NCBI GenBank assembly: GCA_963835855.1
Contig: CAWIHA010000028.1
Location: 1-64,000, forward strand
DNA: 64,000 bases
Direction: 5' to 3'
Origin: CAWIHA01 sp963835855
Lineage (GTDB): Bacteria > Acidobacteriota > Terriglobia > Bryobacterales > Bryobacteraceae
Part shown: positions 7,326-16,990 of the stretch, in pieces
How the letters are laid out: each line of letters starts with the position of its first letter
Numbering within the stretch: the stretch's first letter is position 1
Translations under genes and position numbers: made by a program
Notes under the pieces: model-generated
The model's input: only the letters and a program-made list of their open reading frames with translations
The model's database searches: none
What the model was told of the DNA's origin: nothing

Positions 7326-10300
7326 CTATGGGCAGTACCCGCTGGGAAGAAGAGGAACCGGGCAAACGTTTAGCGTTGCCGAGCAGTTCGCACTGCCGCC
7401 GGAATTGGAAGCCGTCATGGTGTATGTGGTCGTGGCTTGGGCGTTGCTGATGCCTTTGCTGCCGCTAGAAACCGGCGACACGGACCCAATGCCATTGTTG
7501 ATGCTGGCGCTTGTGGCGTTTGTGGTGCTCCACGTCAAGGTTGCACTACCGCCTTTACTCACCAAGCTCGGGCTAACGGTTAGTGAGCAAGTAGGAGGAG
7601 GGGGTGGTGGGGGCATCAGGGTTACCGTGGCCGTTCCGCACAGGCTGGAGTTGGATACCAGACAGGCCTTCAACGTGACCGTCTGCTGCGTAGTGATGCT
7701 CGACGGCGCATAATAGGTGACCTGCTGGCCCAGTGGCACATTCCATTGCAGCGTCCCGACCGAAGGACTGAGCGTCCAGCTTCCCACCGCCGAATTGCCC
7801 CCGCCCGGCACGGTAACGGTGAAAGTTTGCGATCCACTCGGGGACAGAGCAGCCGAAGACGGTGAGATAACCGGTGGGGCCATCAGCGTTACCGTGGCCG
7901 TTCCGCAACTCGACGGGACGACCGCGCTACAGGCGGTTACCGTGACCGTCTGCTGCGTCGTGATGCTGGCCGGCGCCGTGTAGAGACCGTTCGGGGCCGA
8001 AGCCGACCACGTCACCGCCGTATTCACCGCGCCCGAAACCGTTGCCGTGAACTGCTGCGTTTGGCCGGCCACGAGACTCGCGGAGGCCGGAGACACGCTC
8101 ACCGATACCGGCGAAACGGTTACCTTCGCTTGGCATGATCCGGACGCGGCGGGGTTCACCGCAGTCATCGTGTAGGTGGTCGTCGCCGTCAAGTTGGTCA
8201 GGGTCACGCTTCCACTGGAAACCGGAGTCACCGGCCCGATGCCGTTTCCGATCCCGGTCGAGGTGGCGTTCGTCGTGGTCCACGATAGCGTGGAACTCCC
8301 GCCATATTTTGTGGTGCTGGGCAAGGCAGTCAAAGTGCACGTGGGCTGATTCCAGACTGTCACCGTGGCCGAGCCGCACTGGCTTGGTGCGGCCGCGCTA
8401 CAGGCCGTCAGCGTAATCGTCTGCGGCGAGGTGGCGACGGAGGATGGCGCGTAGTATGTGGCCTGCATCCCCGTTGGTATGACACTGAGGCTCCCCAGCG
8501 AAGGGTTCATCGTCCAACTCCCGATGGTCGCATTGCCGCCGGGGTAAGTAACCGTGGCGACAAACGCCTGCGCCTGGCCAGCGGCCATCATTGCCGTCGC
8601 GGGGCTCACGGTTACCGTCACGGGCATCAGAGTCACCGAGGCCGTGGCGCAACTGTACGGCGCAGCTACGCTACACGCGGTTACCGTGACCGTCTGCTGC
8701 GCAGCGATTGCCGCTGGCGCCGTGTACAGGCCGCTCTGCGTAATCGTGCCTGCCGAAGCCGACCACGTTACCGCTGCGTTGCTGGGGTAGTTAGCGCTGG
8801 CGGTGAACTCCAGTTGCTGGTTGATGTACAAGGTCGCCGTCGTGGGACTGATGGTTACTGTAACGGGTATCACCATCACCGTGGCCGTACCCCAGAGAGT
8901 TGCGGGGCTGGGAGTAGCGCTGGTATACGCGCTCAGCGTGACGGTCTGTTGACTCGTGATGGTTGACGGAGCTGTGTAGGTCGCGGTACCTAGGATGGGC
9001 ACAATAGCCGACCCACCTGTGATGTTAGGCTGCAGACTTCCGGCCCCGGAGAGTGTCCAATCGAAAATGGACCTGCCAGATGGCACGTTGGCTTGGAACA
9101 GCTGCGATTGGGGCGGTTGGACAGCATACAGCGTCGCCGTCATGGGAATAAATCGGGGCTCCAGATCCACCGTCGCCGTGCCGCACAGGGTAGAGTTCGA
9201 CGCCAGGCAAGCTGTCAGCGTGACTGTCTGCTGCGTAGTGATGCTCGATGGCGCACAATATGTGACCTGCTGCCCCTGGGGCGCGTTCCATTGCAGGGTT
9301 CCCAATGGGGGGCTGAGCGTCCAGTTCCCGATCGCCGAATTTCCACCGTTCGGCAGGGTCACGGTGAAAGCCTGGCATCCGCCCGCGTATAGAGTAGCCG
9401 TAGACGGTGTGAGGAGTACTTGGGGCATCAGAGTTACCGTGGCTGTGCCACACCTCGAGGGAGCAGCCGTACTACAAGCTTTCAACGTAACTGTCTGCGG
9501 CGCGGTGATCCCGGATGGCACCTCGTATGTGGCCTGCATTAGGCTTGGTATGGCGTTGAGAGTCCCCACCGGAGGGTTCATCGTCCAACTCCCGATGGTC
9601 GCATTGCCGACGGGGTAAATAACGGTGGCCGTGAACACCTGCAACTGGTTGGCGAACAACGTCGCCGTTGCCGGACTCACGGTGACGATCACGGGCAACA
9701 GAGTGATTGTGGCTGTGGCGCAGGCCGTTATGTCGGCTGCGCTGCAGACCTGGAGGGAGATCGTCTGCTGCGTTTCGATATCGGATGGCGCCGTGTATAT
9801 GACCTGCTGCCCGCCTGATGAGACCCACTGCAACCGTGGGTACCCTGACGTATAAGGTGACGGGTTGAGTATCCAGGTCTCAATCGCCGTATTGCTGGTA
9901 TTGCTGACGGTGGCGGTGAACGTCTGCTGCTGGCCGAAGTACAACCTCGCGGAGGTGGGACTTACAGTCAGTGTCACCGGCGACAGAGTCACCGTAGCGG
10001 CGCCGCACTGATTTGAGTTGGATGCCAGGCAAGCCGTCAACGTGACCGTCTGCTGGGTGGTGAAACCCGTGGGAGCTGTGTATGTGGCCATCTGTCCGTT
10101 TGGCGCGATCACTCCCAAATTCCCCCCCGCGGGGCTGAGCGTCCAACTTCCGATCGCCGAGCTGCCCCCACCCGGTACGGTAACCGTGAAGGTCTGAGAT
10201 TGGCCGCTATGCAAGACGACCGTGGCGGGAGAAATAATCACAGGTGGTACGAGGGATACCAGCGCGCTGCCGCACCTGGACGGGGCGGCTGCACTACATG

Positions 10301-12179
10301 CGGTCACCGTGACCGTCTGCTGCGCAGTGATATTAGATGGCGCTGTGTAAAGTCCCGTGGGGCTGATCGTTCCAACCCCTGAGGGGCTGATCGACCACGT
10401 CACCGCCGTGTTGCCCCCGGCGGGGGCAACCGTGGCGGTGAAGGACTGCGATCCGCCGCTTAGCAGACTGACCGGTCCAGCGGGAGACACACTCACCATT
10501 ACGGGCAATGACGCCAGGTCGTTGATCAGGTTTTGTGTAGGGGTGCCCCAGCCGGTCACGAGATCGTAGCCGGTAACGGCACAGTACGAGGCAGTGCAGC
10601 CGCTGCTTATATCATGGAAGTCCTTCTCGTAGTTGGGGCCTTTGGCGATCGCGTAGATAGAGGGATTGGGAAATCCCAAAACGGGCATGCCGTTTTGTAC
10701 CGCCTGCTCATTCACCAGCGCGGTGAATCCTGCCCACAATGGCGTCGCATAGCTTGTGCCCGAGCCGTAGTCTATTGGATTGCCGTTGTAGATGACGGCG
10801 CAGATGTTAAACGCAACCATGGCGACGTCGGGAATGTTGCGCATGGTAGTCGATCCACCGTTCTGGGACATATCCACGCCTTGCTGCCACCACGGGATCG
10901 AATAGCGTGCGCTGAACCCGCCGCTGCTGCCGGCCCCTTGGCTGCCATACCACGAACCTGCGCCTTCCCACCAAGCCGATTCCGATGACCAAACGGCGGC
11001 TTCGCCAAGAAGCGTAGAAATGGGCGGACCACTGGTCGTGAGCATGGTGCCGCCGACGATTGTCAGATAAGGCGAGTCATTACCGTCGAAGTACCCATCG
11101 TCACCGGACGACTCAAAGACCGAAACGCCCTCGACGCCAAGCTGCAGCAACGTCGAATCGTCGGGCGGGTATATGTAAGAGATACTGACTTGGATGACCG
11201 AAGGTTTGTCGGCAATCTGCTGCAAATCGGCATCGATATTTCCCTCGTACACAAGCACATGGTTCAGCCCTGGCGCCATGGCGGCCGCCATCTCGATGTC
11301 CACAGCGGTCTCTGCGCCACCATCGGGGTATATCGGCTCCGTTTCCACAATCACTCTCTGGACAGGATTTCCCAAAGCTGGCTTAAGGTTGTTGCGGTAC
11401 GTCGTAATACCATTGCCGCTGAGGTACGTCGTAATATCGTCGTCATAGAAATCGGATTCCTCGATTACCGCCACCGATTGCCCAGAGCCGTCTAGCGTCA
11501 CGTTTGGAACGTAAGCGGCCCGCAGATCGGCAGCCTTGAAACAACCGTTCGTTCCCGAACCAGTACCGCTGGCGTCCAATGCCGACCGCAACGCGGCACG
11601 GCGCAGCGGGTTTGCATTGTCGAGGTGCTTGACGGCGTGTACGGGCACATCCAGATCGAGCGAGGGATCCCTGTCCGGAGCGTAGAACTCGGTCCCATCC
11701 GCGCGTTGGTAGTTGTACAGGTTCACGTGGAAGGCTCTCGATATGTCGGCAACCGCGCCGTTCACGAGCAACATCGCCCGGCTGGCGAAGGTGCGTGTAA
11801 CCCGCAGGCCGTTGGCTTCCGCGAAAGAGATCACGGCCTGATAATCGCTTTCCGAAGGCCCGAACCTGGCCGTGAACTGATCCGGCTTCAGATAGTGGCG
11901 GAAGTTCGGGCTGGCCGGATTGTAAATATCCTGGAGCAGTGCATCGAGTTCTGCCTGATTCCGGAGCGGCAACGTAATCGTCAGATCGAGATGCAGCCCC
12001 GCCTGCAATTCGGACATCCGGTGCGCGCTGGCCACCGCATGCGGCACGTGGCCGCGGAGTTGTTGTCTTCCAGGAGCTTGAGCAAAGCTCACGGTGGACA
12101 GGAGCAGAAGCATGCAGATGATGGCGCTAGAGAAGCGCCGGCTGCGGAAGGTTTCGATATCTGCGTTTGTCAGCTTCAT
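7326..12179 (-). CDS. Secreted S53 (sedolisin) peptidase with about 12 Ig-like repeats
   Basis: 1617 residues from the ATG at 12179. Order: signal peptide (SAIICMLLLLSTVSFAQ), pro-kumamolisin prodomain (about 45-190), then the S53 catalytic domain with the Glu/Asp motif (GAETAVDIEMAAA), oxyanion Asp (VFESSGDDGYF) and Ser (YGSGTSYATPLWAG). From about residue 565 to the end come roughly 12 Ig-like/Big-type repeats of 80-95 residues, each with a form of VSPATATLxxGQxQxFTATV and QQTVTxTAC...CGTATVTL. Repeats 9 and 12 are a different subtype (CTLTALPSTTKYGGSSTL). A PPPPPP linker precedes the last repeat. Sedolisins are acid-acting endopeptidases; the tail is presumably for surface display or substrate binding. 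The longer frame from 12521 has no signal peptide at its start. Confidence 0.9.
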   Translation of the reverse strand: MKLTNADIETFRSRRFSSAIICMLLLLSTVSFAQAPGRQQLRGHVPHAVASAHRMSELQAGLHLDLTITLPLRNQAELDALLQDIYNPASPNFRHYLKPDQFTARFGPSESDYQAVISFAEANGLRVTRTFASRAMLLVNGAVADISRAFHVNLYNYQRADGTEFYAPDRDPSLDLDVPVHAVKHLDNANPLRRAALRSALDASGTGSGTNGCFKAADLRAAYVPNVTLDGSGQSVAVIEESDFYDDDITTYLSGNGITTYRNNLKPALGNPVQRVIVETEPIYPDGGAETAVDIEMAAAMAPGLNHVLVYEGNIDADLQQIADKPSVIQVSISYIYPPDDSTLLQLGVEGVSVFESSGDDGYFDGNDSPYLTIVGGTMLTTSGPPISTLLGEAAVWSSESAWWEGAGSWYGSQGAGSSGGFSARYSIPWWQQGVDMSQNGGSTTMRNIPDVAMVAFNICAVIYNGNPIDYGSGTSYATPLWAGFTALVNEQAVQNGMPVLGFPNPSIYAIAKGPNYEKDFHDISSGCTASYCAVTGYDLVTGWGTPTQNLINDLASLPVMVSVSPAGPVSLLSGGSQSFTATVAPAGGNTAVTWSISPSGVGTISPTGLYTAPSNITAQQTVTVTACSAAAPSRCGSALVSLVPPVIISPATVVLHSGQSQTFTVTVPGGGSSAIGSWTLSPAGGNLGVIAPNGQMATYTAPTGFTTQQTVTLTACLASNSNQCGAATVTLSPVTLTVSPTSARLYFGQQQTFTATVSNTSNTAIETWILNPSPYTSGYPRLQWVSSGGQQVIYTAPSDIETQQTISLQVCSAADITACATATITLLPVIVTVSPATATLFANQLQVFTATVIYPVGNATIGSWTMNPPVGTLNAIPSLMQATYEVPSGITAPQTVTLKACSTAAPSRCGTATVTLMPQVLLTPSTATLYAGGCQAFTVTLPNGGNSAIGNWTLSPPLGTLQWNAPQGQQVTYCAPSSITTQQTVTLTACLASNSTLCGTATVDLEPRFIPMTATLYAVQPPQSQLFQANVPSGRSIFDWTLSGAGSLQPNITGGSAIVPILGTATYTAPSTITSQQTVTLSAYTSATPSPATLWGTATVMVIPVTVTISPTTATLYINQQLEFTASANYPSNAAVTWSASAGTITQSGLYTAPAAIAAQQTVTVTACSVAAPYSCATASVTLMPVTVTVSPATAMMAAGQAQAFVATVTYPGGNATIGSWTMNPSLGSLSVIPTGMQATYYAPSSVATSPQTITLTACSAAAPSQCGSATVTVWNQPTCTLTALPSTTKYGGSSTLSWTTTNATSTGIGNGIGPVTPVSSGSVTLTNLTATTTYTMTAVNPAASGSCQAKVTVSPVSVSVSPASASLVAGQTQQFTATVSGAVNTAVTWSASAPNGLYTAPASITTQQTVTVTACSAVVPSSCGTATVTLMAPPVISPSSAALSPSGSQTFTVTVPGGGNSAVGSWTLSPSVGTLQWNVPLGQQVTYYAPSSITTQQTVTLKACLVSNSSLCGTATVTLMPPPPPPPTCSLTVSPSLVSKGGSATLTWSTTNATSASINNGIGSVSPVSSGSKGISNAQATTTYTMTASNSGGSANCSATLNVCPVPLLPSGYCP

Positions 12180-12795
12180 GAGTTGGCCTCGTTCGTTCTT
12201 TGTGGGAGTGCGGGGTGTAGCTGGCCCCACAATCCCGCAGGTTTCATCGCGCCGGGAGTGAGCATCGCTCCACTCCGGCCGTGAACCGGAGAAGTGCGGA
12301 CTTCTGCGTCCCAATTCATTCAACTTGTAGTGGACCCCGCGCCTGTAGGTTCCAGGCACGAGAATAATTACGCCAAAACGCTTCAGGTAACAAGCATCGC
12401 AGCGGATGCAGAGGATATAGCGGAGGGAAGCAGCCAACCCTGCCGCATGTGCCGGGTCAGAACTGTCTTCTTCGGATGAACCGGGTGAAGCCATGCTAAC
12501 CGGAATCCTCGCTGGTGTCAATCTGTTTATTGTTCTCTGCTAAGTGCTTTCATGCGAGTAATTTCCCGCTTGGTATGCGCCGATGCAGGCTACCGAAGTG
12601 CGTCCTAATTCATCCCGAAGACTTCACCGCGCTTGAGATTAGCTGAAATGGCGGTCCGTCTTTTGGGCATGTTTAGAGTGGTCGTCGATCAGCGCCAGGC
12701 CTGCGGCACCGCGCCGGCTCGAAACCACTTGAGGTTCCCGCGGCTCCGAGGTAAGGTCCGAATGGCTACCGTTAATGCCCATTATGAGGACCGAA
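12180..12795. other. Intergenic region between divergent genes
   Basis: About 600 bp between the S53 gene (minus) and the recombinase (plus). It must contain both promoters. I see no convincing gene, RNA or repeat in it. Confidence 0.4.
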
Positions 12796-13719
12796 ATGAC
12801 TGATTTGATTGTTGTTCCGCAGGCCGCCGAGTGGCGGCGACTGAAGGCGCTGGTGCTGGACAGCGTCTCTTCGCCGATTACGAAGCGGGTGTACGACATG
12901 GCGCTGAACGAATTCTTCTCCTGGTATGGCCAGGAGCCGCGGCCCGGCTTTACCAAGGCTACCGTGAGCGCCTGGCGAACTTCGCTCGAAGCACGTGGCC
13001 TCGGATCATCCTCGATCATTATTAGGATGTCGGCTATCCGCAAGTTGGCCACTGAGGCAACGAACAACGGGCTACTGGCGCCGGAGCTAGCGGCCGGAAT
13101 CGCCCGCGTGAAGAGTGCGAAGTCCATTGGAGTGCGCACGGGGAACTGGCTGTCGCTGAAGCAGGCGCAGGCGCTCCTGAATGCGCCGGATATTGCAACC
13201 CTGAAGGGCCTGCGCGACCGCGCCATAATCGCTGTCCTTCTTGGCTGCGGCCTGCGCCGGTCCGAAGTGGCGGCACTCACGATGGGCCACATTCAGCAGC
13301 GCGATGGCCGGTGGTGCATCGTGGACCTCCTCGGCAAGCACGGGCGTGTGCGCACAGTGCCGATGCCGGTCTGGGTGAAAGTGGCAATTGATGCGTGGAC
13401 CGGCCTCGCCGGCATAGTGGACGGCCACGTGTTCCGGCCTGTGAACCGCGCCGACACGGTGCAGGGCGACGTGCTCTCCGAGAAGGTCGTCTGGCAGATG
13501 CTCCGGCCATACGCGGCGGCAGCTGGCGTCCCTGGCGTTGCACCGCACGACTGCCGTCGCACAGCAGCGAAATTATGCCGCGCCGCCGACGGCGAGTTGG
13601 AGCAAATTCAGTTGCTCCTGGGCCACGCTTCGGTTCAGACGACCGAGCGGTACCTGGGTACGAAACAGGATCTCGTCCACGCGCCGAACGACGGGATCAG
13701 ACTGAGAGTGGCTGTGTAG
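12796..13719 (+). CDS. Tyrosine recombinase/integrase
   Basis: 307 residues from the ATG at 12796, chosen because GAGGA lies 6 nt upstream; ATGs at 12775 and 12784 are alternatives. N-terminal SAM-like DNA-binding domain (about 15-105), then the catalytic domain with Arg I (LLGCGLRRSEVAAL), the HxxR box (VAPHDCRRTAAKLC), GHASVQTTERYL containing the second His and, at its end, the nucleophile Tyr. All catalytic residues are present, so it looks functional. It resembles short XerC/D-like recombinases of integrative elements. It stands alone; the glycan cluster begins 570 bp downstream. Confidence 0.88.
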   Translation: MTDLIVVPQAAEWRRLKALVLDSVSSPITKRVYDMALNEFFSWYGQEPRPGFTKATVSAWRTSLEARGLGSSSIIIRMSAIRKLATEATNNGLLAPELAAGIARVKSAKSIGVRTGNWLSLKQAQALLNAPDIATLKGLRDRAIIAVLLGCGLRRSEVAALTMGHIQQRDGRWCIVDLLGKHGRVRTVPMPVWVKVAIDAWTGLAGIVDGHVFRPVNRADTVQGDVLSEKVVWQMLRPYAAAAGVPGVAPHDCRRTAAKLCRAADGELEQIQLLLGHASVQTTERYLGTKQDLVHAPNDGIRLRVAV

Positions 13720-14289
13720 CCCTCGGGCCGGATCGCCCTTACTGGCCGCCAGGGCGCGCTCAACGCGGGCCGCCGCCATGCCGCACGCCCGCGGGTAAAG
13801 GATTCGTTCTGGCTCATGCCGGAATCGGCCACCCTTTCGCGCCCGGAAGCCCCGTGTTACGCCGTCTGGCTCCGGGCTGGCTGTGTGGGCCACGGCCATC
13901 CTCCGGCGCGCCCTGCCGCCTGACCACCGACCACCTCTTTACAGTGAGACAATAGCGAAATGGTGCAATCGTGCAACGCGCCGCCGCCTCGCGCTGGAAA
14001 GTACCTATAGATTTCTTGTCGGCGCGGTTGAACGCGCCACGGACCCAGGCCACCGTGTCAAGGGCGGTCGGCCGTGCTCCCCTGAAAGCATGCGACCCTC
14101 TGCTTAGCGTGCGGATCCAATCTGAAGAAAAAGGGGTGGAAGCTCTCCGCTGAGGCGGTCTGGCGTCGCTGAGTTACATGAGGCTCGGTTGCAGAACCGT
14201 TGCAGTCGGCGCAGAAGTTTCCAGACCAGCGCCGCTTGGCTTTTCCGTGTTCCGGCCAATCTCCCGCGCTGAACTATTTTCATTGAATT
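13720..14289. other. Gene-free stretch after the recombinase
   Basis: 570 bp with only antisense or shadow frames. It contains copy 1 of a direct repeat (14188-14210) that recurs at 25031-25054, on the far side of the glycan cluster. Confidence 0.4.
14188..14210 (+). repeat. Direct repeat A, copy 1 (possible att-like site)
   Basis: GTTGCAGAACCGTTGCAGTC, then GGC. Copy 2 at 25031-25054 differs by one base and one inserted T. Both copies also contain an internal direct repeat GTTGCA/GTTGCA. They bracket the 14.3-24.9 kb cluster. Confidence 0.45.
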
Positions 14290-16224
14290 TCAGTCCCGTT
14301 TAGCCGACGCCGGTGCGACGTCTCCAATAGGGAAGTAATGTTTTAAGCGCTGCAGCGCGGGGTTCGTGTCCCGCCAATCGAGTTCACGGTTGCCATCGGC
14401 TCGGCCGGCGATGCCCGCGATCGCACCTAAGGCGGCATACAGGTGCAGGGTGTCTCGCGTTTCGATGTAGCGCGCCAGTAAACGGCTTGGCCACCCGTCC
14501 AACCAGATCAAACTGGCGTCCTCGTTGCGCTTGTGAAACAGTCGCTGCCAGCGCTGGAAAATCGTTTGCGGCGTGTAGTGTTTGCCGTGTTCTCCGAGGC
14601 AATCCGCGGCTGGCGGCTCGGCCGGAAGCACGAGCGCATGGTGGCCGGCGTCCGCCAGTTCCCGCATTTGCGCTACCTCGCAGTTCAGCGTATCCCGGTA
14701 GGGAAACCGTTTCACGATTTCATGGCGGTAAATCTTGACGCCGAGAAGAGGCCGCTGGACGTCGCAATCCCAAAGCGGCGCGCACACCAGTGGAACGCTC
14801 GCCTCCGATTGCGTAATCAACTCGTGCAATCTGGCGAGGGCGTGCGGATATAGCATCATGTCCTCGTCGACCTGCACGTAATAAGGCGTAGCGCAGCGAA
14901 TATGCATTTGCTCGAAAGCGGCGGAAATCGGAGCGACACGGTCGATCACCTCGATGCGGCACCGTACGGTCTGAGTTTCCAGGTGCGCCACGCACTCCGC
15001 GAAATTTGGCGTGTCGCCAATGGTGGTCACGAAGACGGTTGTGTCGTGCAACAAGGGCGCTGTATCCGATCCGGTAACCGTCGGCGCCTGGAGCGCAGGG
15101 CTCTCCCGCAACGGCCGGCTTTGGAACGCCCGTTCATACAGCGATTCATAACCGCGAACCATTTGCGACAGAGTAAAACGTTGCCGCACCCGCTCGCGGG
15201 CCGCATCGCCCAGCGCGCGACGGACTTCGGGCCGTTCTGCAAGGTTCAGGATCGCTGCCGCCACTTGCCGCGGTTCAGGAGGGATCAGGATACCGGAGAC
15301 GCCGTTTTCAATCGCTTCGGGAGTTCCACCCACGGCGGTCGCTATAACCGGCAGACCGCAGCTCATGGCTTCCAGAATGGCGTTAGAAAATCCTTCAGAA
15401 CGCGGTGCGTGCACATAAAGATCGAGCCCCTCATAGAACGAACGCATATCCGAGCGGGCGTCCAGCAACATTACTTTTTCGCCTAGGCCAAGACGGCAGA
15501 TCAATTCTTGAAGCCGCTGCTTGCGGCCTTTGTCATCGTCGCCGCAGCAGATCAGGCAGGCGTCCGCTCGCTTAGCCGCAACTTCCTGCCATGCCTCGAT
15601 CAGGTCCTCATGCGCTTTCATCGGACGGTATTTCGCGGCATAGCCGGCCAGAAAGGCGGCAGCGGGAATCCCAAGCTCATCGCGAATCGACGCTCCGCAG
15701 AACGCCTCCGGAATTTCAACGCCGTTGTAGAGCACAGCGAGCTTTTCGGGATGAATATCCTCGACCGAGCGCGCCAAGCCGGCCACTGCCTCGCAGCAGC
15801 AGGAAATGTAGTTCGTCATGGCGTTGCGGTCGAATTCCCAGTTCCGTGCCGGCCCCGGCGGCGCCCAATCGCGCATGTTTCCGCGGGCAGTGATGATGAT
15901 CGGCGTTCCGGCCTCGCGGGCAGTCCAAACATCCTCTTTGTTCCGGCGGCAACTGAAGCTATGGAATATGCGGGGCGCAAGATCCCGCACCTGCCGCACG
16001 GCCTTGTGCGCGGCCGCGCTTCCTGCGGCGCATGGAACAATGCGTTCTACCGGGACGCCGTTCCGTAGCAGTTCCTCGCCAAAGGGACCCCAGTCCCTCG
16101 AGTAAGACACAATAGGCTCGAAGCGCGCGCGATCGAGCAGCAGCGCAAGGCGTGTCACTTTCTTCTCAAGGCCGCCCAGGATGAGCGAGTCGAGGTGAAA
16201 TAGGATTCGGACCCGGTCACTCAC
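14290..16224 (-). CDS. Bifunctional GT4-type plus GT-A-type glycosyltransferase
   Basis: 644 residues. Residues about 1-375 are a GT4 (GT-B fold) transferase: N-terminal LDSLILGGLEKKVTRLA, sugar-nucleotide-binding LYVHAPRSEGFSNAILEAMS and GLPVIATAVGGTPEAI. A linker near 375-395 leads into a second domain (about 400-640) that begins TTVFVTTIGDTPNFAECV and contains the DxD-like YYVQVDEDMMLYPHALARL, typical of a GT2-like GT-A fold. Such fusions can add two sugars in sequence during surface-glycan assembly. It is the last gene of a minus-strand run with the ABC exporter (8 bp from the ATPase gene). Confidence 0.85.
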   Translation of the reverse strand: MSDRVRILFHLDSLILGGLEKKVTRLALLLDRARFEPIVSYSRDWGPFGEELLRNGVPVERIVPCAAGSAAAHKAVRQVRDLAPRIFHSFSCRRNKEDVWTAREAGTPIIITARGNMRDWAPPGPARNWEFDRNAMTNYISCCCEAVAGLARSVEDIHPEKLAVLYNGVEIPEAFCGASIRDELGIPAAAFLAGYAAKYRPMKAHEDLIEAWQEVAAKRADACLICCGDDDKGRKQRLQELICRLGLGEKVMLLDARSDMRSFYEGLDLYVHAPRSEGFSNAILEAMSCGLPVIATAVGGTPEAIENGVSGILIPPEPRQVAAAILNLAERPEVRRALGDAARERVRQRFTLSQMVRGYESLYERAFQSRPLRESPALQAPTVTGSDTAPLLHDTTVFVTTIGDTPNFAECVAHLETQTVRCRIEVIDRVAPISAAFEQMHIRCATPYYVQVDEDMMLYPHALARLHELITQSEASVPLVCAPLWDCDVQRPLLGVKIYRHEIVKRFPYRDTLNCEVAQMRELADAGHHALVLPAEPPAADCLGEHGKHYTPQTIFQRWQRLFHKRNEDASLIWLDGWPSRLLARYIETRDTLHLYAALGAIAGIAGRADGNRELDWRDTNPALQRLKHYFPIGDVAPASAKRD

Positions 16225-16231
16225 AACTTAC

Positions 16232-16990
16232 TCAGACGGCGCGACGCCGCCCCTCCCTGTGTTGCCGGTAAAGATCGAGCACCTCCCGCGAAGGACCGAA
16301 CGCGACCTGCCGCCCGTGATCGAGCCAGAGCGCCTCGGGGCAGTGCCGCTCTGCGAATGAAAAGTCGTGAGTGGCGATAAGCATTGTGCTGCCGCGCCGG
16401 GCATAGTTCTCAAAGACCAAGTCGCATTTTTCGCGGAAGTTTTGATCGCCGGCACTCAAAGCTTCGTCCAGCAGGTAGATGTCCGTCTCGATATGCCGCG
16501 TAACGGAAAACGCCAGCCGGCTGCGCATGCCGGTGGAGAGCGATTTGAGCGCCGCTTGCCGGAACTGGCAGAGATCGGCCCAGTCGAGAATTTCGTCGAT
16601 GCGCTCGCGCAGCGCCTCCCGCCGCACGCCATGCATTGCACCGTAAAGAAAGATATTGTCCTCGACGCAAAGTTCATCCATCATGCCTACGCCCAAGCCC
16701 GCCAGGAGCGTTCGGTCTCCGTAAATCTCGACGGTGCCGGAAGTAGGGGGATGAAGACCGGCGACGATTCGCAACAACGTGGATTTGCCAGAACCGTTGC
16801 TGCCTATGACGGCGATGCGCTCGCCGCGTTTGACTTCAAGATCTATCGAATGAAGTGCGGCGAACGACTCGGGCGCCCACCGCCGGGATACCTTGCCCAT
16901 CATCAGCCGGAAAAGCGAATGCCGGCTGGTTCCCGATGGGAACAGTTTGGAAACATTGCGCATGCGAATAACGCAATCCCGGTCAGGCAT
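16232..16990 (-). CDS. ABC exporter ATPase (Wzt/KpsT/TagH-like)
   Basis: 252 residues from the ATG at 16990, which overlaps the permease stop by 8 nt; a longer frame to 17101 is unlikely. Walker A GSNGSGKSTLLRIVAG, signature LSTGMRSRLAFS, Walker B TDIYLLDEAL followed by GDQNFREKC, and H-loop IATHDFSF. The sequence ends soon after the H-loop, so it lacks the C-terminal carbohydrate-binding extension of some Wzt proteins. With the ABC-2 permease it should export an undecaprenyl-linked glycan across the inner membrane. Confidence 0.9.
   Translation of the reverse strand: MPDRDCVIRMRNVSKLFPSGTSRHSLFRLMMGKVSRRWAPESFAALHSIDLEVKRGERIAVIGSNGSGKSTLLRIVAGLHPPTSGTVEIYGDRTLLAGLGVGMMDELCVEDNIFLYGAMHGVRREALRERIDEILDWADLCQFRQAALKSLSTGMRSRLAFSVTRHIETDIYLLDEALSAGDQNFREKCDLVFENYARRGSTMLIATHDFSFAERHCPEALWLDHGRQVAFGPSREVLDLYRQHREGRRRAV

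Noticed and set aside
13395..13955. 186-codon ORF overlapping the end of the recombinase
   Set aside because: Out-of-frame shadow of the recombinase C-terminus extended into non-coding sequence.
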